Of a stretch of DNA of 64,000 nucleotides, positions 1 through 8,400 are shown in pieces. The notes beneath the pieces are model-generated. The model was not told the origin of the DNA, ran no database searches, and was given only the letters and a program-made list of their open reading frames with translations. The stretch covers positions 1 to 64,000 of the forward strand of contig CAYNOT010000018.1 in NCBI GenBank assembly GCA_964398945.1, in the 5' to 3' direction. This stretch comes from JBGTGG01 sp964398945. Its GTDB lineage: Bacteria > Bacteroidota > Bacteroidia > Cytophagales > Cyclobacteriaceae. Both the position numbers and the translations under genes were made by a program. Within the stretch, counting starts at the first letter, position 1. Every line of letters starts with the position of its first letter.

Positions 1-229
1 CGGCATCAAAGATTTTTACCGTGTCCCGGGGGTAATGGCCGTGTATACCGAGCAGTTCTTCTCCTGTATAAAAATCATATAACCGAAATTGATGGGGATT
101 GTCCAGTGTAAAAGAAAAATCCCCGCCACACTTGTTGAACAGGTCACACCCCTGAATTAAGAATAGTGTAGCTAGAAAAAGCAGTGTTGCGGAATAACGG
201 AATGCTTTGCTTGTGTACATCTTGTTCAT
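1..229 (-). CDS. Lipoprotein, N-terminal part only (runs off the window)
   Basis: The reverse strand reads from ATG at 229 through an open frame to the window edge, 76 codons. The product starts with a basic n-region, a hydrophobic stretch and the lipobox LIQGC, so it should be a lipidated envelope protein with its cysteine near residue 26. The mature part seen (DLFNKCGGDFSFTLDN onward) matches no family I recognise. A second in-frame ATG lies three codons in. The 3' end is outside the window, so length and function cannot be judged. Confidence 0.6.
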   Translation of the reverse strand, partial: MNKMYTSKAFRYSATLLFLATLFLIQGCDLFNKCGGDFSFTLDNPHQFRLYDFYTGEELLGIHGHYPRDTVKIFDA

Positions 230-593
230 AATAGTTAACGGTTACGTTAAAAGTAAGGCACGTAAATTTTTAATGGTTGCTGAATCAATGTCAATTATAT
301 AAAATTTTAGCTGCTCATCAAACCCGTGAGCAGCGGAAAATCGATTGCTCCGCTTATTTTACTGTTAATTCGTTCCATGCCCACCTGGTAAGCAACCCGG
401 TGGTTACTGGTGCGCGGTTTACGTGCTGGAAAATAGATTCAATTTCATTTCTTGCTTTACTTAAAGTAACGGTTAGACACAACTTACTGGTTATTGGTTG
501 GTCGCTTTTCAAATTTGCCCTGCCTCCATATTTTATTTTTTTAATCTGTTATTGTTACCTCATCCCGCACGTTGGAGTTCTTCCTCCTACGTG
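230..593. other. Gene-free stretch with hairpins
   Basis: No convincing gene is seen here. An open frame on the plus strand from 277 has no family resemblance and no codon character of its neighbours. The stretch holds an 8-bp hairpin (GCTGCTCA at 310-317 against TGAGCAGC at 327-334) and the left arm of the longer fold-back at 557-604. It probably contains the promoter of the leftward lipoprotein gene, but I see no clear TAnnTTTG element. Confidence 0.4.
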
Positions 594-604
594 CGGGATG
601 AGGT
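557..604. repeat. 16-bp perfect inverted repeat (fold-back) at the asd fragment junction
   Basis: CCTCATCCCGCACGT at 558-572 is exactly repeated in reverse complement at 589-603 (one further A-T pair outside), with a 16-base loop. The right arm overlaps the first recognisable codons of the aspartate-semialdehyde dehydrogenase fragment, so the left arm is an inverted copy of gene sequence. This looks like a rearrangement junction or a dispersed palindrome rather than a terminator, because no T-run follows. Confidence 0.6.
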
Positions 605-749
605 TTTTGTGGGCCGCTTGCGCAGGGACGAATCCCAACCCAACACATTGAACATGTGGGTGGTTGCCGATAACTTACGAAAAGGTGCGGCCACCAATGC
701 CGTTCAGATTGCGGAATATATTGTTGAGAAGAGTTTGGTGGTTGCGTAA
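594..749 (+). pseudogene. asd: Aspartate-semialdehyde dehydrogenase, 3' remnant
   Basis: About 51 codons before the stop at 747-749 encode the conserved C-terminal end of aspartate-semialdehyde dehydrogenase (lysine/threonine/methionine biosynthesis): RDEVFVGRLRRDESQ, then TLNMWVVADNLRKGAATNAV and a final amphipathic helix. The intact enzyme is roughly 330 residues. Nothing upstream of about 594 in any frame resembles its NADP-binding or catalytic cysteine regions. The remnant begins exactly at the right arm of a fold-back repeat and is followed by a terminator, as a real gene end would be. I infer a broken or partly duplicated copy, with a complete asd expected elsewhere. Confidence 0.75.
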
Positions 750-770
750 GCAATCATTTTACTACAAACA

Positions 771-800
771 AAAAAGCCACATCTTTCGATGTGGCTTTTT
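771..800. terminator. Bidirectional rho-independent terminator
   Basis: Perfect 13-bp stem AAAAAGCCACATC / GATGTGGCTTTTT with a TTTC loop, A-run on one side and T-run on the other. It lies between the rightward asd remnant and the leftward beta-barrel gene, so it can end transcripts from both sides. Confidence 0.85.
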
Positions 801-818
801 GTTTGGATGTTAAACCTG

Positions 819-1415
819 TTATTTACCCAATCGAAGGGTAACACCAATATTTGAATAGCTCATGCCATCGTATGATATTTCTGCATAGACTCCAAATGAA
901 TTACTAAAATAGTAGCGTGCCCCAACCAACCCATTCAAATTAAAATCTACGTTTGAGTTGTCGATATTAAGATTATCATCATTGGTCGAAATGGATACCA
1001 AACCAAGTCCCACACCAGCATATACATCGAGTTTCTCCACTGGTATAAGCTTGTTAAAATGGTAGTAACCATTTACGGCAAAGGAAATGGCAAATACATT
1101 TGTTTTGCCCCCATTATATTTACGGGAACCAAAAGAGTTGCCGATCACACCCCCTAATCCTACTTCATCCCGCAAAAAACCATGTTCATATTTCACATAT
1201 AGGGGTCCAACTCCAGAAGAACTACTGTTGAAACCATACACACCGTAATTATTTACAGGAACATTGGGAAATCCAAAACCAAAAGAAAGCAAACTTGTTT
1301 CCTGGCTGAAAGATCCACTGTTGCGCGACTCATAGGAGTTGTTATAAAACGAGCTCTGTGAATAACCTACTGCTGCAGAAAACAGTAAAAAGGACAAAAG
1401 GGTAATTTTTTTCAT
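819..1415 (-). CDS. Small outer-membrane beta-barrel protein
   Basis: 198 residues from ATG at 1415. Residues 1-20 form a signal peptide (MKKITLLSFLLF, cleavage after GYSQ). The rest has alternating aromatic/polar strands such as VYAGVGLGLV and GLVGARYYFSNSFGVYAEI, and a final strand GVTLRLGK, the pattern of the 8-stranded OmpX/OmpA-like barrels (outer membrane protein beta-barrel domain). The longer frame to 1442 was rejected because a -7 element TATGTTTG sits at 1443-1436 and would place the transcript start inside it. The gene appears monocistronic, ending at the shared terminator. The exact role (porin, adhesin or structural) cannot be told. Confidence 0.8.
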   Translation of the reverse strand: MKKITLLSFLLFSAAVGYSQSSFYNNSYESRNSGSFSQETSLLSFGFGFPNVPVNNYGVYGFNSSSSGVGPLYVKYEHGFLRDEVGLGGVIGNSFGSRKYNGGKTNVFAISFAVNGYYHFNKLIPVEKLDVYAGVGLGLVSISTNDDNLNIDNSNVDFNLNGLVGARYYFSNSFGVYAEISYDGMSYSNIGVTLRLGK

Positions 1416-1435
1416 GGGTTGAGTTTTTGTTTGTG

Positions 1436-1443
1436 CAAACATA
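1436..1443 (-). promoter_or_regulatory. Bacteroidota -7 promoter element for the beta-barrel gene
   Basis: On the minus strand the bases read TATGTTTG, an exact match to TAnnTTTG, 20 bases upstream of the ATG at 1415. No clear -33 TTTG was found. The match decides the start codon of the gene downstream. Confidence 0.45.
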
Positions 1444-1537
1444 AGTTGAAAATTAAAACATGTGAAATTTATTTGGGTCCATTATCGACCAAACCGACCA
1501 CTAAAACAGGAAAACTTCTATTTTGTTCTGATCTTGA

Positions 1538-2581
1538 TCAATCGCCTTTCTTGAAGGAACGTGGCAACCAACTTTCCAAATCAAAAAAGCGATAGCCAAA
1601 AAGAAGTTCAACTTCAAGGTTCTTCGCAAACAAGTAGGCGGGATTGATTTTGGTGTATGCAATGGAAAACGAAGTTTCTACCTTACAATACATTCGGCTT
1701 CCATTATAGCCACCGTTTACCAAAACACTTCCTGCCCATTCCATATTCGTCTTATGGGATCTTCCGTTGTCACTGATGTAAGTGTTGAATGCCACTCCCG
1801 GTCCCGCGAACAGCATAGGCGATAAAAAATAATGTCCTTGTTTCCAGCTAAAGGTTGCTCCATATCCTGGCAGGACCATGAGCCCGGGGGCGTGCAGGTA
1901 TGTTAGCCCTTTTTGATCATCAAACCTTTCTTCGGTATCATACGCGGGCGATACAATTCCTTCCTTTGCACCCAGTTGCCTGTAAAAAGGTTCAGCGCGG
2001 ATCATAAATGAAGCGGCCGTCCTCTTCTGTAATTCCGATTGGAAAAGAGCAGCCCGATAAGAATATTCCTCCGAGTTGAAAATGTAGGTAAGTTGCGCCC
2101 CTATTTTAAACTCATGCAAGGACGGTGTAGATTCATAACCTGTTTCAGGTGCTTCTGCAATTACTCCTTTCGTATCGCGAAGATACCCGCGAAATGCAAA
2201 TTGGTTGCCTGTTGAACTAATGGCCAGACTGAATTGCTTCAGGTTGGATCGTTCCTGATTAAAGTAGGTGGTTCCGGGAAGGCCGAAATATAAATTCCAA
2301 TCAATCCATTTGTATGTAACACCAACACCAATAAAATCATTGAGGTTTTTATAAAGGTCACCAGAAAGTTCCGGGCTATCGTCATTTAATGATCCGAACA
2401 TCATACTGTTTGCCTGGACCCCATAAAAAATGCGAATGTCATTTCTTAAAGTATGACGCAACACAAAAATAGAATCACCGCGATCGTTTGGCACTGGCAT
2501 ATTAATACTGCTCTGCACATTTGACTGGGCAAAGCTTTCCGCCAGGCAAAAGAAACCGAAAATTGTAATCAACACTTTCAT
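1538..2581 (-). CDS. DUF4421-type outer-membrane protein
   Basis: 347 residues from ATG at 2581, with a signal peptide (MKVLITIFGFFCLAESFAQ). The mature protein shows features I associate with the Bacteroidota DUF4421 family: an early strand DFIGVGVTYKWIDWNLYFGL, a central segment with YSYRAALFQSELQKRTAAS, and repeated glycine/aromatic strands to the end (VELLFGYRF). It is probably a beta-barrel or barrel-like surface protein of unknown role. The open frame extends 36 codons further upstream into the neighbouring flavoprotein gene, but the signal peptide fixes the start at 2581. It begins 13 bases after the flavoprotein stop on the same strand, so the two are likely co-transcribed. Confidence 0.75.
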   Translation of the reverse strand: MKVLITIFGFFCLAESFAQSNVQSSINMPVPNDRGDSIFVLRHTLRNDIRIFYGVQANSMMFGSLNDDSPELSGDLYKNLNDFIGVGVTYKWIDWNLYFGLPGTTYFNQERSNLKQFSLAISSTGNQFAFRGYLRDTKGVIAEAPETGYESTPSLHEFKIGAQLTYIFNSEEYSYRAALFQSELQKRTAASFMIRAEPFYRQLGAKEGIVSPAYDTEERFDDQKGLTYLHAPGLMVLPGYGATFSWKQGHYFLSPMLFAGPGVAFNTYISDNGRSHKTNMEWAGSVLVNGGYNGSRMYCKVETSFSIAYTKINPAYLFAKNLEVELLFGYRFFDLESWLPRSFKKGD

Positions 2582-2594
2582 TGAAATTCCACGA

Positions 2595-3812
2595 TTAAGC
2601 AGAAATACTTCTTGCCGCCAAATAACCTGTGCTCCATGCAGCTTGAAAATTAAAGCCTCCGGTTTCCCCATCAATGTCCAGCACCTCACCTGCGAAGTAT
2701 AGATCCTCTACTTTTTTGCTTTCCATCGAAAGCATGTCGACATCCGATAGGTCAATTCCCCCACAGGTAACAAACTCTTCTTTAAAAGTAGTTTTTCCTT
2801 TGATCTGAAAAGGTGTTCGCACTAAAAATTCAATCAACCGGTTTGTGTTTTTCCTGGGCAAAGCCGACCAAACTATTCCATCGTTTATCCCCGCCAATTC
2901 ACACAAGCGTTGCCATAAGCGGGTTGGAATATCCAATTGTGGATTAGCGAAAACCTTACGCAATCCTATTTCTTGTTTGTACTGATGAAATTTGTTTCGA
3001 ATTTCTTCTTCAGTCGATTCGCCCACCCAATTTACAAGCACGGTGAATTGATAATTTTGCTGATGCAAATATTCCGCTGCCCAAGCCGATAGTTTTATCA
3101 CCGCTGGTCCACTTAGTCCCCAATGGGTAATCAGCACGGGGCCAACTTCCGAGAATTTTGTCCCCTCAATTTTTACCGTTCCTTTTGGAACCGAAAGGCC
3201 CATTAAGTCCACAAATTTCTTTTCGGTATCGTTGAAGGTGAACAAAGAAGGAATGGGCTTTTTTATTCCATGGCCAAGCGCAACCAGAAAATGATAAGCC
3301 GCTTCTTTTGGATTGCCCCCCATGGCCACTAAAACCTTTTTTGATGTAAACTGTTTTCCTGATTCACAATTCACAACAAAACCATCGGCTCCTTTTTTGA
3401 TTGCTGAAACAGCCTGGCCTGTCTCTATTTGAATTTGGTTTTTTTGTGCTTGTTTCAAAAAGCAATCAATGATGGTTTGGGAGGAATTGCTTTTCGGGAA
3501 CATGCGGCCATCCTCCTCAACTTTTAACTCCACGCCTTTTGATTCAAACCATTCAATAACATCAGCAGCCTGGAAGGCCCCGAAAATTTTCTTCAATGGT
3601 TTTTCCCCGCGCGGATAATGTTTGGAAAGTGCTGCCTGTCCGAAGCAATGGTGTGTGACATTGCACCGACCGCCACCGGAAACCCGCACTTTTGATAAAA
3701 GCTTCCGGGATTTCTCTACGATCAGGATTTTTATTCCGGGCTTCATTTCCGCAGCCTGAATGGCCCCGAAAAAACCTGCCGCCCCTCCGCCAATTACAAT
3801 TAGATCGTACAC
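2595..3812 (-). CDS. NAD(P)/FAD-dependent oxidoreductase, HI0933/YhiN family
   Basis: 405 residues with GTG start at 3812. The N-terminus carries the FAD dinucleotide-binding fold (LIVIGGGAAGFFGAIQAA), followed by the family segment VRVSGGGRCNVTH. The C-terminal FAD-contact region reads VTCGGIDLSDV and later LYFAGEVLDIDGETGGFN, all typical of the HI0933-like (BaiN/YhiN) flavoproteins. The substrate is unknown for most members; it should be cytoplasmic. Length is normal. It is divergent from the methyltransferase gene with only about 30 bases between, and a -7 element TATCTTTG lies 5 bases upstream of the GTG, so the mRNA may have almost no leader. The DUF4421 gene follows at 13 bases. Confidence 0.9.
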   Translation of the reverse strand: MYDLIVIGGGAAGFFGAIQAAEMKPGIKILIVEKSRKLLSKVRVSGGGRCNVTHHCFGQAALSKHYPRGEKPLKKIFGAFQAADVIEWFESKGVELKVEEDGRMFPKSNSSQTIIDCFLKQAQKNQIQIETGQAVSAIKKGADGFVVNCESGKQFTSKKVLVAMGGNPKEAAYHFLVALGHGIKKPIPSLFTFNDTEKKFVDLMGLSVPKGTVKIEGTKFSEVGPVLITHWGLSGPAVIKLSAWAAEYLHQQNYQFTVLVNWVGESTEEEIRNKFHQYKQEIGLRKVFANPQLDIPTRLWQRLCELAGINDGIVWSALPRKNTNRLIEFLVRTPFQIKGKTTFKEEFVTCGGIDLSDVDMLSMESKKVEDLYFAGEVLDIDGETGGFNFQAAWSTGYLAARSISA

Positions 3813-3816
3813 CCGT

Positions 3817-3824
3817 CAAAGATA
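3817..3824 (-). promoter_or_regulatory. -7 promoter element, leftward (flavoprotein gene)
   Basis: The minus strand reads TATCTTTG at 3824-3817, an exact TAnnTTTG match ending 5 bases before the GTG start at 3812. Transcription would begin at or next to the start codon. It is the mirror image of the rightward element at 3840-3847. Confidence 0.4.
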
Positions 3825-3839
3825 GAATGCCAACCTGAT

Positions 3840-3847
3840 TATCTTTG
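3840..3847 (+). promoter_or_regulatory. -7 promoter element, rightward (methyltransferase gene)
   Basis: TATCTTTG, exact match to TAnnTTTG. It overlaps the TTG at 3845 that would be the first possible start of the next gene, which argues for the GTG at 3851 as the real start. With the element at 3817-3824 it forms a perfect 8-bp inverted pair around a 15-base spacer. Confidence 0.4.
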
Positions 3848-3850
3848 AAA

Positions 3851-5077
3851 GTGCTTGAAAATATTCTTCGTCCGGAAATCCAACAGTTCATTCGTGATCA
3901 TGAAAATGAGGACGCAAAAGTATTGGTATTGAAGCAGTCTGAAATCCTTGGGGTTCCGGCTGCATTAATTGCCGAACAAATTTCCGGAAGAAAAAAAGCG
4001 AAGGACAAATTGCCTACCTGGTACCAAACAAAAAAGATTGTTTATCCGCCAACACTCAACTTAGAGCAATGTTCTTCGGAGCAAACCGCTGCGTTTAAAG
4101 CAAAAATTTTATGTGGTTCAAACTCTCATAAAATTGCCGACTTGACCGGTGGCTTTGGCGTTGATACATTTTACTTTTCAAAGTGTTGTAATGAGGTACA
4201 TTATGTTGAACCAAACAATGGCCTGTTTGAAATTGCCTTAAATAATTTCAAACAGCTCGGTGGCAAAGTAACTGGACATAATCAAACGGCTGAAGGTTTT
4301 GTGCACAAAGGCGCAAGGGAAGGAGGGTCTTTGCGACTTAGCGACTCAGCGGTAAAATTTTTTGATGCCTTTTATATCGATCCTTCCAGGAGAAAATCAA
4401 CACAACGGGTTTTTAAACTTGCCGATTGTGCACCCGACATAACCTCGCTTCAGGATTTACTATTTTCAATCGCACCGAAAATTTTAATCAAAACTTCTCC
4501 TTTGCTGGATATCCGGCAGGGACTATCAGAATTGAGAAACGTAAAGAAAGTTTTTGTCGTAGCGGTAAAAAATGAAGTAAAGGAATTGCTTTTCTTATGT
4601 GAAAAAGGTTTTGACGAAGAACCAATTATCGAGGCGGTCAACCTTTTTGAAAACAAACCCAATGAAACTTTTTCCTTTCTCAGCAGTGAAGAAAAAAACC
4701 TGGATATTTCTTTTGGTGGTCCTCAACAGTATTTGTACGAACCCAATGCTGCTATCCTAAAAGCGGGGGCATTCAAAACCATAAGTAAAAAATTTAGCCT
4801 TACAAAAATCCATCCCAACACACACCTCTATACAAGTGAATCTCTTATGAAAGATTTTCCGGGACGTATATTTGAAATAGAAGCGTTTGTGAAACCTGTT
4901 AAAAAAGAATTGCTAAATTATTTTCCTGACGGAAAAGCCAACATCACCACGCGCAACTATCCATTAAGTCCGGAGCAGTTAAAGAAAAAGACCGGACTAA
5001 GGGATGGCGGTGAAAAATTCTTGATCGGCTTTAGCAGAGAAGGAAAGAAGTTTTTGGTTGTTGGGGTTCGGTTATAG
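3851..5077 (+). CDS. Class I SAM methyltransferase with THUMP-like domain (PG_1098-like)
   Basis: About 408 residues. The N-terminal 80 residues are a helical lead-in (RPEIQQFIRDHEN...). A Rossmann methyltransferase core follows, with motif I IADLTGGFGVDTFYF, motif II VEPNNGLFEIA and motif IV FYIDPSRR. The C-terminal third matches the ferredoxin-like/THUMP-like domain of the Porphyromonas PG_1098 group, ending NYPLSPEQLKKKTGLRDGG. Such proteins are inferred RNA methyltransferases; the target is not known. No ATG exists in the frame before codon 300. TTG 3845 follows an in-frame TGA closely but overlaps a -7 element, so GTG 3851 is preferred. Divergent from the flavoprotein gene. Confidence 0.85.
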   Translation: MLENILRPEIQQFIRDHENEDAKVLVLKQSEILGVPAALIAEQISGRKKAKDKLPTWYQTKKIVYPPTLNLEQCSSEQTAAFKAKILCGSNSHKIADLTGGFGVDTFYFSKCCNEVHYVEPNNGLFEIALNNFKQLGGKVTGHNQTAEGFVHKGAREGGSLRLSDSAVKFFDAFYIDPSRRKSTQRVFKLADCAPDITSLQDLLFSIAPKILIKTSPLLDIRQGLSELRNVKKVFVVAVKNEVKELLFLCEKGFDEEPIIEAVNLFENKPNETFSFLSSEEKNLDISFGGPQQYLYEPNAAILKAGAFKTISKKFSLTKIHPNTHLYTSESLMKDFPGRIFEIEAFVKPVKKELLNYFPDGKANITTRNYPLSPEQLKKKTGLRDGGEKFLIGFSREGKKFLVVGVRL

Positions 5078-5148
5078 GACTCTGTACGGAATTATGAACG
5101 AATTTACTCCTCATGTCTTTGATTATACTTTTCTAATCTCAGGTTTTC

Positions 5149-5337
5149 TTAAAATAATTGAAGCGTAAAATAAACCAAATAACTCCCCACACTTAAACCC
5201 CCATACAACTTAATTACCTTCTTCCTGTTCTGTACATCTTCCCACCACAACACCACCCACGGTTTGTACAATCCTACCAGCAACGAAAGGAAACTGAAAA
5301 TGCTCAACAGTAAAAATAACAGCCTGACTTCTTCCAT
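5149..5337 (-). CDS. Small conserved membrane protein (two transmembrane segments)
   Basis: 62 residues from ATG at 5337. Two hydrophobic helices (LLFLLLSIFSFLSLLVGL and a C-terminal VGSYLVYFTLQLF) flank a charged loop containing LYKPWVVLWWEDVQNRKKVI. I recall this loop as a recurring feature of small Bacteroidota membrane proteins, which supports a real gene. Function unknown. It is transcribed away from mfd; a -7 element TAGATTTG (minus strand, 5389-5382) lies 45 bases upstream, inside one arm of the repeat element between the two genes. Confidence 0.65.
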   Translation of the reverse strand: MEEVRLLFLLLSIFSFLSLLVGLYKPWVVLWWEDVQNRKKVIKLYGGLSVGSYLVYFTLQLF

Positions 5338-5381
5338 GGACTAAAGTAATTATCAATGGTGAATTGTTGATTATTAATCTG

Positions 5382-5389
5382 CAAATCTA
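5382..5389 (-). promoter_or_regulatory. -7 promoter element in left repeat arm, leftward
   Basis: Minus strand TAGATTTG, exact TAnnTTTG match, 45 bases upstream of the small membrane protein start at 5337. It is created by the left arm of the inverted repeat. Confidence 0.35.
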
Positions 5390-5460
5390 ATGTCTTAATA
5401 CTTACTACTTATGTCTAAAATTTTTTTAGATCTTATGTCTTAATACTTGCTACTTGTGCC

Positions 5461-5468
5461 TAGATTTG
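5461..5468 (+). promoter_or_regulatory. -7 promoter element in right repeat arm, rightward (mfd)
   Basis: TAGATTTG, exact TAnnTTTG match, 7 bases before the TTG start of mfd. No clear -33 TTTG at the usual distance. The very short leader it implies fits the absence of a visible ribosome-binding site. Confidence 0.4.
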
Positions 5469-5475
5469 CAGCGAA

Positions 5476-8400
5476 TTGAAGGCGAGTGATTTTGTAAGTA
5501 TGTACCAGGCAGATGGTCTCATCCAGACCGTAGCTGCAGGGATCGCTGCGCCCAATCCAATCAACATTGAAATCAAAGGGCTTGCCGGTGGCCTCGATGC
5601 GGTTGTTCTTGCATCTGTTTTTACTTCCCATCCACAAGACTTTTTAGTCATTCTTCAAGACAAAGAAGAGGCTTCTTATTTTCAGAATGATCTGCAAAAC
5701 CTGTTGCAACGTGATGTGCTGCTTTTCCCGATGTCATACAAACGCGCGTATGAATATTCGGAAACAGAAAACGCCAACATCCTGATGCGGGCAGAGGTAT
5801 TGAGTTTGCTCAATGAAAAAAAGAAGCCTGACATTATTATTACCTACCCGGAAGCATTAAGCGAAAAAGTGATCAACAAAAGATCGCTTGCCAACAATAC
5901 ATTTTTGATAAAAAAGGGTGCAAACCTTGACATCAGTTTCCTGGAAGAGTTCATGCACAGTTATGATTTCGAGAAAACGGATTTCGTTTTTGAAGCCGGG
6001 CAGTTTGCCGTACGGGGAGGGATTATCGATATTTTTTCTTTCGGCCATGAGCTCCCATACCGGGTAGAACTTTTCGGGGATGAAGTGGATACGATCCGGT
6101 CCTTCGACCCCGGTTCTCAACTTTCGGTAGAGTCGTTGGATTCGATCAGCATATTGCCAAATATCCAAACCAAACTCATCCAGGAAGAACGGCAATCCTT
6201 GTTGGGATTTGTGCCGGAGAAAACCTGCCTTTGGTTTAAAGATTACGAGCTTACGCTGGATGTGATCCAAAAATGCTTTGAAAAAGCAACAAATTCCTTT
6301 TCGCAAATCGTAAAACAAAGCGGTGCCCAAATACTGACGGATCCGGAAAAACTCTTTGTAACTACTTCGGCTTTTCAGGCAGATTCAACCCGGTTGACAA
6401 AAATAGAATTTGGAAAGCGTTTTGGTCTTGATGCTGCAAAAACCTATGATTTCAGGTCATCGGTACAACCATCGTTCAATAAAAATTTTGAATTGCTGGC
6501 CAACAACCTGATTGAGCACCAAATGCAGGGATACCGCAATTTCATTGCTGCTGACATCCCCAAGCAATTGGAACGGCTTAAAGAGATTTTTGGTGAAATT
6601 AGCCCGGAAATACAGTTTCAGCCTCTTGACTTTGCATTGCGCGAAGGTTTTGTAGACCAATCCTTAAAAATTGTTTGCTATACCGACCACCAAATTTTCG
6701 AGCGGTTCTATCGCTATCGGGCAAAAGAGAAATTCACAAAATCAAAGGCATTAACACTACGGGAGCTGGCAACCCTCCAACCCGGTGATTTCGTTACCCA
6801 CATCGATTACGGGATCGGAAAGTTTGCCGGGCTGCAAAAGAAAGAAGTGGATGGCCGTGAACAAGAATCCATCCGCTTGGTGTTTCGTGACAACGATTTG
6901 CTTTACTGCAGCATCCACTCGTTGCACAAGATTTCAAAGTACTCGGGGAAAGATGGGACCGCGCCACAGATCAGCAAACTCGGTACCTCCGAATGGGAAA
7001 CAAAGAAAGCCAAAGTCAAAGGCCAGGTTAAGGACATCGCAAAAGATCTCATTGAACTGTATGCAAAAAGAAAGCAAGCCCCCGGGTATGCCTTTGCTCC
7101 CGATAGTTTTTTGCAAGTGGAGCTGGAGTCTTCTTTTTTATATGATGATACACCAGACCAGGCCCGCGCCACGGAAGATGTAAAGCGTGACATGGAACAA
7201 CCGCATCCCATGGACCGACTGGTGTGTGGTGATGTGGGTTTTGGAAAAACAGAAGTTGCAATCCGCGCCACATTCAAAGCGGCAACGGAAGGAAAACAAG
7301 TGGCGGTGTTGGTACCAACCACTATCCTTGCCATGCAACACCATCGCACTTTTACCGAAAGGCTTTCAAATTTCCCGGTCACGATTGAATACATCAACCG
7401 CTTCAAGACATCCAAAGAAATAAAAGAAATTTTAGCCCGCGTAAAAGAGGGAAAAGTTGACATCCTTATCGGGACGCATCGCATCGTAAGCAAAGATGTT
7501 GAATTCAAAAATTTAGGGTTGCTCGTAATTGATGAGGAGCAAAAGTTTGGCGTCAAAACAAAAGACAAACTAAAAGAATTTAAAGTTACTGTTGATGTTC
7601 TTACACTAACGGCCACGCCAATTCCGCGCACCTTGCACTTTTCATTAATGGGTGCCCGCGACTTGAGTATCATTGCAACGCCACCTCCGAATCGCCAGCC
7701 GGTAACAACCGAAGTCCATACGTTCAATGAAGAAATTATCCGCGATGCGGTAAGCCTCGAGCTTCGAAGAGGAGGACAAGTTTTTGTGGTCCACAATCGG
7801 GTTGGGGACATTGAACAAATCGCCAACGTCATTTTTCGATTGGTCCCCGATGCCCGAATTGGTATCGCCCATGGCCAAATGGAAGGCCATCAATTGGAGA
7901 AGTCCATGGTCAAATTCATTAATGGCGAATACGATGTGTTGGTATCAACAAACATAATCGAATCAGGGCTTGACATCCCCAATGCGAATACTATCATCAT
8001 TAATCAGGCGCACATGTTTGGGCTTTCGGACCTTCACCAAATGCGCGGAAGGGTGGGGCGGTCGAACAAAAAAGCATTTTGCTATTTGATTACTTCCCCG
8101 GCTTCCACATTGAGTTCGGATTCTCGAAAGCGGTTGGCTTCGCTCGAAGAATTTTCAGATTTGGGCGATGGGTTTAAAGTCGCGATGCGCGATTTGGATA
8201 TTCGGGGTGCAGGAAATTTATTGGGTGCTGAACAAAGTGGGTTCATCAGTGACCTGGGATTTGATACCTATCACAAAATTTTGGATGATGCCATTCAAGA
8301 GTTGAAAGAAACGGATTTCAAAGAACTATTTGCTGTTGAGTTATCGGAGAGGGCCAAACTCATTGTTCAGGATTGTGTTATTGAAACTGATCTTGAAGTT

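Larger units (their letters stand above)
5379..5471. repeat. Interspersed repeat element with terminal inverted arms in front of mfd
   Basis: Perfect 11-bp inverted arms CTGCAAATCTA (5379-5389) and TAGATTTGCAG (5461-5471) enclose two imperfect direct copies of a unit reading roughly TGTCTTAATACTTRCTACTT (5391-5410 and 5436-5455). The 11-mer ATCTTATGTCT here (from 5431, with T-rich flank) is identical to part of the right arm of the element at 27.4-27.8 kb, and TTACTACTTAT (5402-5412) recurs inverted at 48130-48140. The arms each contain an outward-facing TAGATTTG promoter element. Confidence 0.6.

Noticed and set aside
277..651. 124-codon plus-strand open frame
   Set aside because: No recognisable family or signal, runs through a hairpin and out of frame with the asd remnant; residue content looks like translated non-coding DNA.
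6903..7832. 309-codon minus-strand open frame inside mfd
   Set aside because: Antisense shadow of a clearly conserved gene, serine/threonine-rich with no domain.
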